Positions 16,911 to 25,008 of a stretch of 64,000 nt of DNA are shown here, one piece after another. The stretch covers positions 1 to 64,000 of the forward strand of contig CAJUDE010000046.1 in assembly GCA_910585295.1 (NCBI GenBank), written 5' to 3'. The position numbers and the translations under genes are program-made. Each line of letters begins with the position of its first letter. Position 1 is the stretch's first letter. This stretch comes from an uncultured Lachnospiraceae bacterium (lineage in GTDB: Bacteria; Bacillota; Clostridia; Lachnospirales; Lachnospiraceae). The notes beneath the pieces were generated by a model. It did no database searches. It was given only the letters and a program-made list of their open reading frames with translations, and was not told where the DNA came from.

Positions 16911-16971
16911 ACGCGGCATTCGCCAAATATCCCCGTGCGCGACTGCCTGGCTCATTGCCTGCAGGAATAAA
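16911..16971 (+). repeat. GC-rich dispersed repeat, locus 2
   Basis: CGCGGCATTCGCCAAATATC, then CCTGGCTCATTGCC and GGAATAAAAAA, matches the minus strand of locus 1 (14551-14610) with few changes. It starts 14 bp after the rqcH stop. Confidence 0.7.
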
Positions 16972-17150
16972 AAACGCCATTTTCATGGGATTATCTGTTA
17001 AAAACGGAAAGAACTGCATGTCTAATCCCCGTTCCTGTGCATATACTATCATCGTAACCAACAGGTTACAAAATAACATCTTTTGCAGATGACCCACGTA
17101 AGAGAACACACGCAAAGTACTAGGGACTAAAGACAACAGGAGGTAACGAT

Positions 17151-17354
17151 ATGTCTAATTCATCTAACAAAGCGGTAGTGCCAGAGGCAAAAAGTGCATT
17201 GGATAAGTTCAAATTTGAAGTTGCAAACGAGATTGGCGTTCCATTGAAGGAAGGCTATAATGGGGACTTAACCTCGAAACAGAATGGTTCTGTCGGCGGT
17301 TATATGGTGAAGAAAATGATCGAAGCCCAGGAGAGACAGATGTCTGGAAACTAA
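17151..17354 (+). CDS. Alpha/beta-type small acid-soluble spore protein
   Basis: This DNA-binding protein coats the spore chromosome and is degraded by GPR on germination. The 67-aa sequence shows A-L-D-K-F-K-F-E-V-A-N-E-I-G-V (GPR-type cleavage context F-E-V-A-N-E) and G-Y-N-G-D-L-T-S-K-Q-N-G-S-V-G-G-Y-M-V-K-K-M-I. The ribosome site is a strong AGGAGG. A forespore sigma-G promoter is expected, but I could not place one with confidence. A perfect palindromic terminator follows. Confidence 0.95.
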   Translation: MSNSSNKAVVPEAKSALDKFKFEVANEIGVPLKEGYNGDLTSKQNGSVGGYMVKKMIEAQERQMSGN

Positions 17355-17408
17355 TGGGGACGCCCCATTTTTGCACAGACAACACACTTGCCTGAACCTA
17401 TCAGGCGA

Positions 17409-17440
17409 AACAGGAGGCGCCAAATTTGGCGCCTCCTGTT
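17409..17440. terminator. Perfect palindromic terminator between SASP and recG
   Basis: AACAGGAGGCGCCAAA (17409-17424) is followed at once by its exact reverse complement (17425-17440), then TTTGTATTG. Genes converge here, so it serves both strands. Confidence 0.85.
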
Positions 17441-17519
17441 TGTATTGCATAAAGGGATATTTGGGCAATCCCTTTTCCTATCCATCTGCCAGATCAGATT
17501 TTCATGGCAGCCACCGCTA

Positions 17520-19622
17520 TTATAAATTAACCGTATCCGCCTGCCGGTTCAGATAGGACTGTATCTGGCCGCGAATCCCCTTATGTCCTGGCAGCGCAAG
17601 CTGGCTGTCTTCCGACAACAGCAGGTTCGCTTCTTCGGAAGCCTGCTTCAATAAATCTGCATTTTGGTAAATATCCCCTAGCCTAAACTCCAACAGCCCG
17701 CTCTGGCGGACGCCAAAAAAATCCCCCGGCCCGCGCAGCTTCAAATCTTCCCCAGCAATAAAAAATCCATCGTTGGACTGGTTTAAAATCTCCAGCCGCT
17801 TTTTAGCCTTAGCGGAATCCGTGGTATTGACCATAATGCAATAAGACTGGGCGTCCCCCCGGCCCACACGCCCACGGAGCTGATGGAGCTGCGCCAGCCC
17901 AAACCGCTGGGCGTCTTCCACCATCATAACGGTAGCGTTTGGCACATTCACGCCCACTTCCACCACCGTCGTGGACACCAGCACCTGGATCTCATTACGG
18001 GCAAACTGCTCCATAATCAGGTTCTTCCTGCCAGGTTTCATTTTCCCATGCAAGGATTCCACCACAACCCCATCTGGAAGTTCCCTTAATAGGGCTTGCG
18101 CGTAATCTGTGACGTTTTCTGCGTCCAGCCCCTCGCTTTCCTCCACCAATGGACAGACCACATATGCCTGATGCCCCATGGCAATCTCTTTCCTAAGGAA
18201 CTCATAAGAAGCGCCTCGGGAGCCTGTCCCCACCACACAGCTTTTGACCGGAAGGCGTTTTGCCGGAACCTCGTCAATTACAGAAATATCTAAATCCCCA
18301 TATAAAATGATGGCAAGCGTCCTTGGGATTGGCGTGGCGCTCATTACCAAAATATGGGGCTGGCTGCCTTTCAGGAACAGTGTTTCCCGTTGCTTTACCC
18401 CAAACCGGTGCTGCTCGTCTGTAATAACCAATGCAAGGTTATCATATAAGGCGCGTTCCTGAATCAGCGCATGGGTCCCAACCACCATCGCATTTGGGTA
18501 TAACTGCATCCGTTCATAGGCGCTGCGCTTTTCTTTTTTGGTCAAAGACCCCGTAAGAAGGATAATTGGCACATTTATGCCATGCTCTTTGCACAACCCT
18601 GTAAAAGTCTGGTAATGCTGTACGGCAAGCACCTCTGTGGGCGCCATTAATGCTGACTGGTACCCCGCCTGGGACACGTCCAGCATTGCCAGGAAGGCGA
18701 CAATTGTTTTGCCTGAGCCAACGTCCCCCTGCACCAGCCGCTGCATTACTTTCCTGCCCCTTAAGTCTTGCCGGATTTCCTGCAGGGTGCGGCCCTGCGC
18801 GCCAGTCAATTGGTAAGGAAGCCCCTCCATTACCTGGTCTGCCCAAAGTGTTCCCCCTTGCTCCCCCAGCGGGGGGAACACAAACTGGTTCAGGACTTCA
18901 TCCATCTGCCCCTTTTGCATCCCTGCCGATAAGATAAATTGGAAAAATTCATCAAATATCAACCTTTTCCTGGCCTGTTCCAAGGCTTCCCCGCTTTCTG
19001 GGAAGTGGATGTTCCCTATCGCAAAATTATACTCTGCCAAGCCCCTGCGCGCCCGGATATCTTCTGGCAGGTAATCTACCGATAAATCCAATTCCTCCAA
19101 GGCTTTTTTGACTGTCTGGGAAAGCTTATTTTTCCCAAGGCCGGTTGTCAATGGATAACAAGGCCACAGGCATTCCTGCACAGACTCATATTTTTCTGGC
19201 TGAAACACTTGGGGCTGTTCCATATGGAACAGGTTCCCTTTCTGGGTTACTTTCCCCAAGAACACAAACCATTCCCCAGGCTTTAACGTAGCCTTCAGGT
19301 AAGGCATCCGAAACCAGACCAAATCCGCTTTTACGCCCTGGCTCTGCAAAGTCAGGGAAGTCACCTTTAGGTTACGGCCAGCCCGCACGACAGGGGCTTT
19401 CTCCACGCGCGCCGCAATGGCGGCTGTGAACCCTTCCTGCCCCCTTGCCCTATCGGCAAGCTTTGGCAAGTCAGGCAATGGGGTAATTGGCGGCAATTTG
19501 TCATAATCCCTAGGATAATGAAGGAGTATATCACCAATGGTATATACTCCTAAATTATGAAATAACTGTTCTGTTTTCGCGCCAATCCCTTTTAATTCCC
19601 CAATGCTGGATGTTCGGTCCAT
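17520..19622 (-). CDS. recG: ATP-dependent DNA helicase RecG
   Basis: RecG remodels stalled forks and branch-migrates Holliday junctions. The 700-aa protein has the N-terminal wedge/OB region (L-G-V-Y-T-I-G-D-I-L-L-H-Y-P-R-D-Y), Walker A G-D-V-G-S-G-K-T (about 297-304), the D-E-Q-H box, A-T-P-I-P-R-T, and the C-terminal H-Q-L-R-G-R-V-G-R-G motif. The length is usual. It follows fakA by 24 bp, giving the common Firmicutes asp23-fakA-recG run. Confidence 0.95.
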   Translation of the reverse strand: MDRTSSIGELKGIGAKTEQLFHNLGVYTIGDILLHYPRDYDKLPPITPLPDLPKLADRARGQEGFTAAIAARVEKAPVVRAGRNLKVTSLTLQSQGVKADLVWFRMPYLKATLKPGEWFVFLGKVTQKGNLFHMEQPQVFQPEKYESVQECLWPCYPLTTGLGKNKLSQTVKKALEELDLSVDYLPEDIRARRGLAEYNFAIGNIHFPESGEALEQARKRLIFDEFFQFILSAGMQKGQMDEVLNQFVFPPLGEQGGTLWADQVMEGLPYQLTGAQGRTLQEIRQDLRGRKVMQRLVQGDVGSGKTIVAFLAMLDVSQAGYQSALMAPTEVLAVQHYQTFTGLCKEHGINVPIILLTGSLTKKEKRSAYERMQLYPNAMVVGTHALIQERALYDNLALVITDEQHRFGVKQRETLFLKGSQPHILVMSATPIPRTLAIILYGDLDISVIDEVPAKRLPVKSCVVGTGSRGASYEFLRKEIAMGHQAYVVCPLVEESEGLDAENVTDYAQALLRELPDGVVVESLHGKMKPGRKNLIMEQFARNEIQVLVSTTVVEVGVNVPNATVMMVEDAQRFGLAQLHQLRGRVGRGDAQSYCIMVNTTDSAKAKKRLEILNQSNDGFFIAGEDLKLRGPGDFFGVRQSGLLEFRLGDIYQNADLLKQASEEANLLLSEDSQLALPGHKGIRGQIQSYLNRQADTVNL

Positions 19623-19646
19623 AGGGATTGCTCCTTTCTTCTCTCC

Positions 19647-21350
19647 TTATTCCACTGAAATCACATAATAGTAAATTGGCTGCCCGCCATAATGCACTTC
19701 CACTTCACAGTCTGGATACGCTTCCTCTAATTCAGCGCCCAACTTCCCTGCTGCGGATTCTGTAATCTCTTCCCCATAATAAATGCTGATGATTGCAGAT
19801 TCTTCCTCTACCAACTGTGACACCAACTCTTTGATTACCACATCCATATCTTTGCCAACAGAAAGGATGGAGCTGTCCCCCATGCCCATATAATCGCCTT
19901 GCTTGATGGATTTGTCATCAATCAGCGTATCGCGCACCGCATAGGTCACCTGCCCGGTTTTCACACTGGATAATTCTTCGGTCATGCGCGCCGCATTTTC
20001 CTGTGGGCTGCTGTCAGGCATAAAATTAATCAACGCCGTGATGCCCTGCGGCACTGTCTTTGTTGGGATTACAAAAATATTCTTCTCTTCGATCAAGGAC
20101 GCCGCCTGGTTCGCTGCAAGTATAATATTCTTATTGTTTGGGAGTATAAAAATATTATCCGCATTCACGTCCTCAATGGCGTTCAGCATGTCTTCTGTGC
20201 TGGGGTTCATTGTCTGGCCGCCAGCTATAATGTAATCCACGCCCAGCCCTTTAAAAATCTCATTGATCCCTTCCCCAATGGACACAGAAATAAATCCCAT
20301 GTCTTTCTTGGGGGCTTTTTGCGCTTCTGCCAACGCATGCCTCTCGGAACGCTTCTTTTCATCCGCTTCTTTCTGCTCTGCCGCGGCTTTCTCAGCATCT
20401 TTAATTAATTTTTCCTGATGCTCCTCCCGCATGTTGTCTATTTTCATTTTGCTCAAAGATCCATATTCCAATGCCCGCTGGATGGCAAGTCCTGGGTCGT
20501 TGGTATGTACATGGACCTTTGTAATCTCATCGTCCGCCACTACCACAATAGAATCCCCAATAGATTCCAAGTAAGACTTAAAATCCACCTCATCCTGCTC
20601 TTCCATAGGCCTATTCAGCACAATGATAAATTCTGTGCAATAACCAAACTTAATATCCTGCTCTGCCTGTTGGGAAATCTTTACCACGCCGCCCCCGGAA
20701 CCGGCAGCGTCAATGGTATAGTCAACCTCTTTCCCCATAAGGGCGTCGTAGGCGCCTTTTAAGACCATCATAAGCCCTTGCCCGCCGGAGTCAACCACGC
20801 CCGCCTGCTTTAAGACCGGAAGCATTTCTGGCGTCTGGCCCAACACATAATCCGCATGCTGGATCACTTCATCCATAAACACAGCCAAATCATCTGTTTC
20901 CCCAATCAATTCCAACGCCCTGTCCGCGCCGCCCTTGGCAACAGTCAGAATCGTCCCTTCCTTAGGCTTCATAACCGCCTTATACGCCGTCTCCACTGCC
21001 TTTTGGAGGGCATCGCACAGGATGACCACATCAATCACTTCATACTTGCTGATGCCTTTGGTAAAGCCCCGGAACAACTGGGATAAAATAACGCCTGAAT
21101 TCCCCCTTGCCCCACGCAAGGAGCCAGAAGAAATTGCCTTCGCCAGGGAAGCCATGTCTGGGGAATCCCCAAGGCTGCTGACCTCTGCCGCCGCCGACAT
21201 AATTGTCATTGTCATATTTGTCCCAGTATCCCCGTCCGGCACGGGGAACACATTCAATTCATTAATCCATTCTTTTTTTGCTTCCAGGTTCTTAGCGCCC
21301 GCCAAAAACATTTTCGCAAGCATTGATGCATCTATAGTAGTTATTGCCAC
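19647..21350 (-). CDS. fakA: Fatty acid kinase FakA-like (DAK phosphatase/YloV family)
   Basis: FakA phosphorylates fatty acids carried by FakB (DegV-like) proteins for entry into phospholipids. The likely start is the GTG at 21350, eight bases after AAGGAGG, giving 567 aa. The N-terminal DhaL domain shows N-V-F-P-V-P-D-G-D-T-G-T-N-M (nucleotide/Mg site) and G-A-R-G-N-S-G-V-I-L-S-Q. The middle and C-terminal DAK/EDD-like domains include V-H-V-H-T-N-D-P-G and C-terminal D-S-S-I-L-S-V-G. Many databases use only YloV. No FakB partner is in the window. Confidence 0.85.
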   Translation of the reverse strand: MAITTIDASMLAKMFLAGAKNLEAKKEWINELNVFPVPDGDTGTNMTMTIMSAAAEVSSLGDSPDMASLAKAISSGSLRGARGNSGVILSQLFRGFTKGISKYEVIDVVILCDALQKAVETAYKAVMKPKEGTILTVAKGGADRALELIGETDDLAVFMDEVIQHADYVLGQTPEMLPVLKQAGVVDSGGQGLMMVLKGAYDALMGKEVDYTIDAAGSGGGVVKISQQAEQDIKFGYCTEFIIVLNRPMEEQDEVDFKSYLESIGDSIVVVADDEITKVHVHTNDPGLAIQRALEYGSLSKMKIDNMREEHQEKLIKDAEKAAAEQKEADEKKRSERHALAEAQKAPKKDMGFISVSIGEGINEIFKGLGVDYIIAGGQTMNPSTEDMLNAIEDVNADNIFILPNNKNIILAANQAASLIEEKNIFVIPTKTVPQGITALINFMPDSSPQENAARMTEELSSVKTGQVTYAVRDTLIDDKSIKQGDYMGMGDSSILSVGKDMDVVIKELVSQLVEEESAIISIYYGEEITESAAGKLGAELEEAYPDCEVEVHYGGQPIYYYVISVE

Positions 21351-21363
21351 TTTCCTTTCCTCC

Positions 21364-21720
21364 TTAATCAATCACTCTGACGCCCTCAACAAAAATGTTG
21401 ATTTTCTCGATTTCCATACCGGTAAATTCTTCCACCCGGTATTTCACCGTGTCAATCAGATTATCAGAAACAGTAGAAATACTAACGCCATAAGAAACAA
21501 TCACATGGAAATCCAACGTAATTTTATTATTATTCAAAGCAACATTTATCCCATGGTTTAGGTAATCGCGCTTTAACAGCCTTACCAGCCCATCTTTTAC
21601 ATTCACGGCAGCCATGCCTACAATCCCAAAACATTCCACTGCCACAGAACCCGCGTAAATTGCAATCACGTCTGTATCGATTAACACTTTGCCATATTGA
21701 GTGTCCACTTGCCCTTTCAT
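21364..21720 (-). CDS. Asp23/Gls24 family envelope stress protein (YloU-like)
   Basis: This small Asp23-domain protein has 118 aa from the ATG at 21720, which has GGAGG eight bases upstream. Conserved segments are V-E-C-F-G-I-V-G-M-A, H-V-I-V-S-Y-G-V and I-N-I-F-V-E-G-V-R-V. The family associates with the membrane or envelope and is almost always next to the FakA/YloV gene, as here. The role of this copy is not defined. Confidence 0.9.
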   Translation of the reverse strand: MKGQVDTQYGKVLIDTDVIAIYAGSVAVECFGIVGMAAVNVKDGLVRLLKRDYLNHGINVALNNNKITLDFHVIVSYGVSISTVSDNLIDTVKYRVEEFTGMEIEKINIFVEGVRVID

Positions 21721-21745
21721 AAACATAACCTCCAAAATTTCGTAG

Positions 21746-21858
21746 CTATAGGCTCAAAAAACATTTGTTTTTCTTTGCTTGGCCATAGGCTCGGAAAAAC
21801 AGCCCTTGTTTTTCCACCTTAAACCATAAGAAACTGCGTTGCAGTTTCTTATGGTTTA
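21746..21858 (-). promoter_or_regulatory. Three-hairpin structured leader upstream of asp23-fakA-recG
   Basis: Read on the minus strand: an 18-bp stem with a 3-nt loop (21858-21820), then GGAAAAACA/TGTTTTTCC (21815-21793), then AAAAACA/TGTTTTT (about 21772-21757). The last two are each followed by a near-identical GAGCCTATRG box (21792-21783 and 21755-21746), a tandem duplication. A TATAAT for the operon lies just upstream on the minus strand (about 21861-21872). It could be an attenuator or a repeat element. Confidence 0.5.
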
Positions 21859-21926
21859 TATTATAACCGTTTTTACAAAAAAATGAAACCTATATTTTCT
21901 CTTTTTACAAAAAATTCATTTTTCAC

Positions 21927-21955
21927 TTGCAATATAACCCTCTTTCTGTTAGAAT
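21927..21955 (+). promoter_or_regulatory. Sigma-A promoter of rpmB
   Basis: TTGCAA (21927-21932) and TAGAAT (21950-21955) are 17 bp apart, about 57 bp before the L28 start. Confidence 0.6.
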
Positions 21956-22012
21956 AGCCTTGTTGTGAGTTCATATTAATGTGGGCTTAGTACATTGCAA
22001 GGAGGTGCAATT

Positions 22013-22198
22013 ATGGCAAAATGCAGTATTTGCGGAAAAGGTGTCCATTTTGGGAAGAAAGTCAGCCATTCTCATAGAAGGTCCAACAAAATGTGGAAAT
22101 CTAATATCAAATCTGTAAGATGCAAAGTGAATGGAGCCAATAAGAAGATGTATGTTTGTACTTCTTGCTTAAGGAGCGGAAAAGTAGAAAGAGCTTAA
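22013..22198 (+). CDS. rpmB: 50S ribosomal protein L28
   Basis: The 61-aa L28 starts at the ATG at 22013 (ribosome site AAGGAGG). It shows M-A-K-C-S-I-C-G-K-G, the V-S-H-S-H-R-R-S-N-K core and C-T-S-C-L-R near the end, so it is the zinc-binding C+ type with two C-x2-C pairs. It is a monocistronic plus-strand gene, divergent from the asp23 run. Confidence 0.97.
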   Translation: MAKCSICGKGVHFGKKVSHSHRRSNKMWKSNIKSVRCKVNGANKKMYVCTSCLRSGKVERA

Positions 22199-22216
22199 TT
22201 CATTTTATGCAAAGGC

Positions 22217-22256
22217 AGGGAGCAGCGCATTGCAGGCAATGGCTGCTTCTTTTTTG
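22217..22256 (+). terminator. Rho-independent terminator of rpmB
   Basis: GGGAGCAGCGCATTGC pairs with GCAATGGCTGCTTC (small bulge), followed by TTTTTTG on the plus strand. Confidence 0.8.
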
Positions 22257-22269
22257 TCTTATAGGATTA

Positions 22270-22385
22270 GGGGGCAAAAACCTTTTTGGCGCTACGCCCA
22301 TACCCTATATTGTTATTTCACATCAGTTCACATATCAATATATAGCATAGAGCGGGTGCAGCACACCTTTTGCCCCCATATAGGG
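22270..22385. other. Interleaved inverted repeats with pseudoknot geometry
   Basis: GGGGGCAAAA (22270-22279) is complementary to TTTTGCCCCC (22368-22377), and CCCTATAT (22303-22310) to ATATAGGG (22378-22385). The order A-B-A'-B', with A' and B' directly adjacent, is that of a coaxially stacked pseudoknot. There is no ORF. It lies after rpmB and after the small membrane gene on the other strand, so either transcript could carry it. Confidence 0.45.
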
Positions 22386-22418
22386 CCAGGTTCCTATCGG
22401 CATTAGCCTTCTCTGCTG

Positions 22419-22556
22419 TCAACAGCAAAACAAATTATAACCCAACAGCAGCAAGACAAAAATTATCAGTATCCCCACCACTTCATTTGGCAAAAACACC
22501 ATAATCGCCATCCCTACCGCTATCCAAAACAATATAAAACCAATCAGCCGTTTCAT
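22419..22556 (-). CDS. Small membrane protein, 45 aa
   Basis: M-K-R-L-I-G-F-I-L-F-W-I-A-V-G-M-A-I-M-V, then P-N-E and a second hydrophobic segment ending G-Y-N-L-F-C-C. Two membrane helices with a short turn are likely. It lies 64 bp after gerW on the same strand and probably in the same transcript. The ribosome site is weak (GGTGAT). No function is assigned, but the clean two-helix design and Lys/Arg start argue for a real gene. Confidence 0.6.
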   Translation of the reverse strand: MKRLIGFILFWIAVGMAIMVFLPNEVVGILIIFVLLLLGYNLFCC

Positions 22557-22620
22557 GGCATCACCAGAAGAGAGCATATATCACTATGTAATATATGCCC
22601 CCTTTTTGGAAAAATTCTAT

Positions 22621-23049
22621 TTAATTGTTTGAGGCGGCATTTAATTGTTCTGCCAATTCCTGAGCCGCAGCCTCTTTGGCCTCCGCATCTTCTGCTTTTG
22701 GCTGCTTCTTACCAGAATTCCGGTCGGCGAACCTATTCACCAGGTCCGGCACCAAATCCAATATTTTGGTAATGCCGTCCTGATTCTTAATATTCACCAG
22801 TTTCGTATGCCCATCCTGGATGACCAATACAGCGCTTGGGGTGATTTTTCCGCCCAAGCCGCCGCCGGCATTGTTTTTCTTTTCCTGGCAGAATGCGCCT
22901 GCCCCAACCCCAAAAGAAACCTCAATCAAAGGCAGGATTATTGTGTCCCCTATATGCACTGCATCCCCCACAACGGTCTTTGTGGTAATAAAGCTGTCCA
23001 TCCCTTTAAATAATGATTGTACAGTTGTGTTAAAATTATTTTCCTGCAT
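22621..23049 (-). CDS. gerW: GerW/YtfJ family sporulation protein
   Basis: This sporulation protein of the YtfJ family is needed in Bacillus for normal germination responses. The 142-aa protein shows T-V-V-G-D-A-V-H-I-G-D-T-I-I-L-P-L, S-F-G-V-G-A-G-A-F, the Gly-rich G-G-G-L-G-G-K-I-T-P and V-L-V-I. It follows the DUF2953 gene, matching the ytfI-ytfJ pairing of Bacillus. The Ala/Glu/Lys tail is unremarkable. Confidence 0.92.
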   Translation of the reverse strand: MQENNFNTTVQSLFKGMDSFITTKTVVGDAVHIGDTIILPLIEVSFGVGAGAFCQEKKNNAGGGLGGKITPSAVLVIQDGHTKLVNIKNQDGITKILDLVPDLVNRFADRNSGKKQPKAEDAEAKEAAAQELAEQLNAASNN

Positions 23050-23064
23050 GGTAAAACCCTCCTG

Positions 23065-24015
23065 TTATTCTCTTATATTTGTTATTAATTTTCGTATATT
23101 TTTGTCTTTCAACAGCCGGATTGCCGTAACCAGCACATGCAATATCCGGGCATGGCCCGTCACATAAAGGATCCCCTTAAAATACAAGGCTTCCGATTGG
23201 AAATCAGGCATTACAATAAGTTTGTCCCTTGCCCAGAATGGGAGGACGCTTATGCCAGCCAAAACCTTCCCTGTCTGGTCTGGGCTTCCCATGGAAAAAC
23301 GCACAGTCCCAGAAACATGGCCTGGGAGGTAGTGGCGCAGCAAATACTGCACTTCCTTCCATACATGTAAAAAAGCAAATTTGCCCGCTTCGTCTGAGAT
23401 TATTTTTTTCAGCTTCCCTATAGGCCCCAAACCCTCTTCCTGGCCTTCTTCTTCCTGGGTATGGAATTTGCGCGCCACACCCTTGCATTTTCTAGACAAT
23501 TTATTAAGCTTTGATTTAATTCTATTGCTATTCCTTGCTTTCCTCTGGCGTTTCTTCTTTCTTTTCCTGTCCCTTTTTTCCTGTGTCCCTTTCTTTTGAG
23601 CCGCTTCCTCCTGGATGCTTGGGGCTTGCGGGCCGGCTTCTTCCAAAGCTTCCCCTATGCCCTCGTTTTCCTCCTCTGAGGATTGCGCAGCGTCTTCTGG
23701 TTTGTCCGAAATATTCTTATCTTTTTTCGCCTTCTTTATTCTTGCCCTGCCATGCTGCCCCTCCTGTTTCTTCTGCTTGGGAAAGAGGCAAATGCCAAAA
23801 ATACGCAGTTTGAAAGAAACCTTTTTTTCCTTATAGTATACCCTCACATCCACTAGGTGGAACAGCCAGTGGAGGACGGCTTTCCCTTCTATTTCCTCCT
23901 GTACCTTAATATCCACGCGATACCGAACCGGAACCAGAATCAGCGTGGCGCACAGCACGAGCAGGAACGCCAAAAGGAAACCAATGATTTTTAAAACCAA
24001 CAGCAGGATTCCCAT
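23065..24015 (-). CDS. DUF2953 membrane protein (YtfI-like)
   Basis: The 316-aa protein has one N-terminal membrane helix (about 4-28) and then V-P-V-R-Y-R-V-D, the usual start of DUF2953. The middle (about 85-200) is a long, highly charged Lys/Glu/Arg-rich linker. The conserved part resumes with a folded C-terminal domain (G-H-V-S-G-T-V-R-F-S-M-G-S-P-D). Co-location with gerW implies a sporulation role. The first 25 bp overlap the preceding gene. Confidence 0.8.
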   Translation of the reverse strand: MGILLLVLKIIGFLLAFLLVLCATLILVPVRYRVDIKVQEEIEGKAVLHWLFHLVDVRVYYKEKKVSFKLRIFGICLFPKQKKQEGQHGRARIKKAKKDKNISDKPEDAAQSSEEENEGIGEALEEAGPQAPSIQEEAAQKKGTQEKRDRKRKKKRQRKARNSNRIKSKLNKLSRKCKGVARKFHTQEEEGQEEGLGPIGKLKKIISDEAGKFAFLHVWKEVQYLLRHYLPGHVSGTVRFSMGSPDQTGKVLAGISVLPFWARDKLIVMPDFQSEALYFKGILYVTGHARILHVLVTAIRLLKDKNIRKLITNIRE

Positions 24016-24353
24016 TTGTCCCCTTTCTTAAGGTTCTCCCTGTGCTTTTCCAGAAAGTACTCCCTTACGTGAAATGTTCCGGTCTTTTGATACACATCCA
24101 TCACAATCATCCCTGCCAGCTCCATGGCATTTTCATACCCCTTATCCACCCCTACAACCAAAATGCCCGATTTGGGGTAATATTTCTGCATTAGTTCCCA
24201 GGATGGGATTATGTCCAACAGATTCCCCGGATTGCTGCTGAGTGCAATGACATAAATTCCCATCTGCCCTGCATGGTGGAGGACTTTCCATTTTATTTTA
24301 CCCTTTTTCCCTGCAATGCCCTCTCCTGCATAAAAGTCTTTGTACCAATCCAT
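23991..24353 (-). CDS. Conserved-looking hypothetical protein, 120 aa
   Basis: The start is at 24353, M-D-W-Y-K-D-F-Y, with GGGAG six bases upstream. The protein is soluble, with alternating beta and helix (I-Y-V-I-A-L-S-S-N-P-G-N-L-L, G-I-L-V-V-G-V-D-K-G-Y-E-N-A-M-E-L) and a Cys-Cys near its end. I do not recognise the family. It overlaps the DUF2953 gene by 25 bp and so heads the sporulation-linked cluster. Confidence 0.7.
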   Translation of the reverse strand: MDWYKDFYAGEGIAGKKGKIKWKVLHHAGQMGIYVIALSSNPGNLLDIIPSWELMQKYYPKSGILVVGVDKGYENAMELAGMIVMDVYQKTGTFHVREYFLEKHRENLKKGDKWESCCWF

Positions 24354-24392
24354 ATTATTCTCCCGAAACCCTCTGTCCCTACAGGCAATATG

Positions 24393-24473
24393 CAAACACG
24401 CCCTGGCGCCATACGTTGTTTTTCCTAAAAAAGAACCTTGCTCGCAAGGTTCTCTTATGTTAGGGCGTGTTTG
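24393..24473. repeat. Nested inverted repeats, miniature-element-like, with terminator
   Basis: An outer pair CAAACACGCCCT (24393-24404) and AGGGCGTGTTTG (24462-24473) encloses an inner 10-bp hairpin AGAACCTTGC-tc-GCAAGGTTCT (24432-24453). The right end lies 7 bp from the Nudix stop. The inner hairpin can terminate the Nudix transcript, while the outer perfect 12-bp ends recall a small transposable element. Confidence 0.55.
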
Positions 24474-24480
24474 AGGCGTA

Positions 24481-24933
24481 CTAGAAATATTTTTTGCTGC
24501 CCCAAAGGTTGCTTTTTTTCAGGTCTAAATATTCATTATACGCTTTTTCCAATATCTGCTTCTCGTTGGCAAAACGCAGCAGATGGTAAGCCTCATGAAA
24601 TTTGTAGTATCCTGAATCGACAAAATATTCTTCGCGTTGTGGTTTGCTGTAATAACTGTCCGCCATCATCAAATACCAATGCACATCTTTCTCCACAGTA
24701 TCGTCCGGCACGGTAAAAGTATACTGGCTCTTCCCTACATACTTAATGATTGAGGCGTCCACCCCGGTCTCTTCCAGCACTTCCCTTGCGGCTGTGTCCC
24801 GGTATTCTTCACCTGGCTCCACAGTCCCTTTTGGAAGTACCCAGCCCTCATATTTGTTCTTGTAATTCTTATACAAAAGCAAAATCTTTCCGCGAAATAT
24901 TACCACACCACCACAACTCGTTGCTTCAATCAT
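24481..24933 (-). CDS. Nudix hydrolase
   Basis: The 150-aa protein carries a complete Nudix box, G-x5-E-x7-R-E-V-x-E-E-T-G-V, at about 35-57 (G-T-V-E-P-G-E-E to R-E-V-L-E-E-T-G-V). The family hydrolyses nucleoside diphosphates linked to other groups; the substrate cannot be told. The ribosome site is AGGAGG. It precedes the nested repeat and stands alone. Confidence 0.9.
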   Translation of the reverse strand: MIEATSCGGVVIFRGKILLLYKNYKNKYEGWVLPKGTVEPGEEYRDTAAREVLEETGVDASIIKYVGKSQYTFTVPDDTVEKDVHWYLMMADSYYSKPQREEYFVDSGYYKFHEAYHLLRFANEKQILEKAYNEYLDLKKSNLWGSKKYF

Positions 24934-25008
24934 TGCAATACCTCCTGATGTGGTTTATAGAACTTTGAAACTAGTATACCCCTTTTTCCATTTTCTTGCA
25001 AGAATTTT

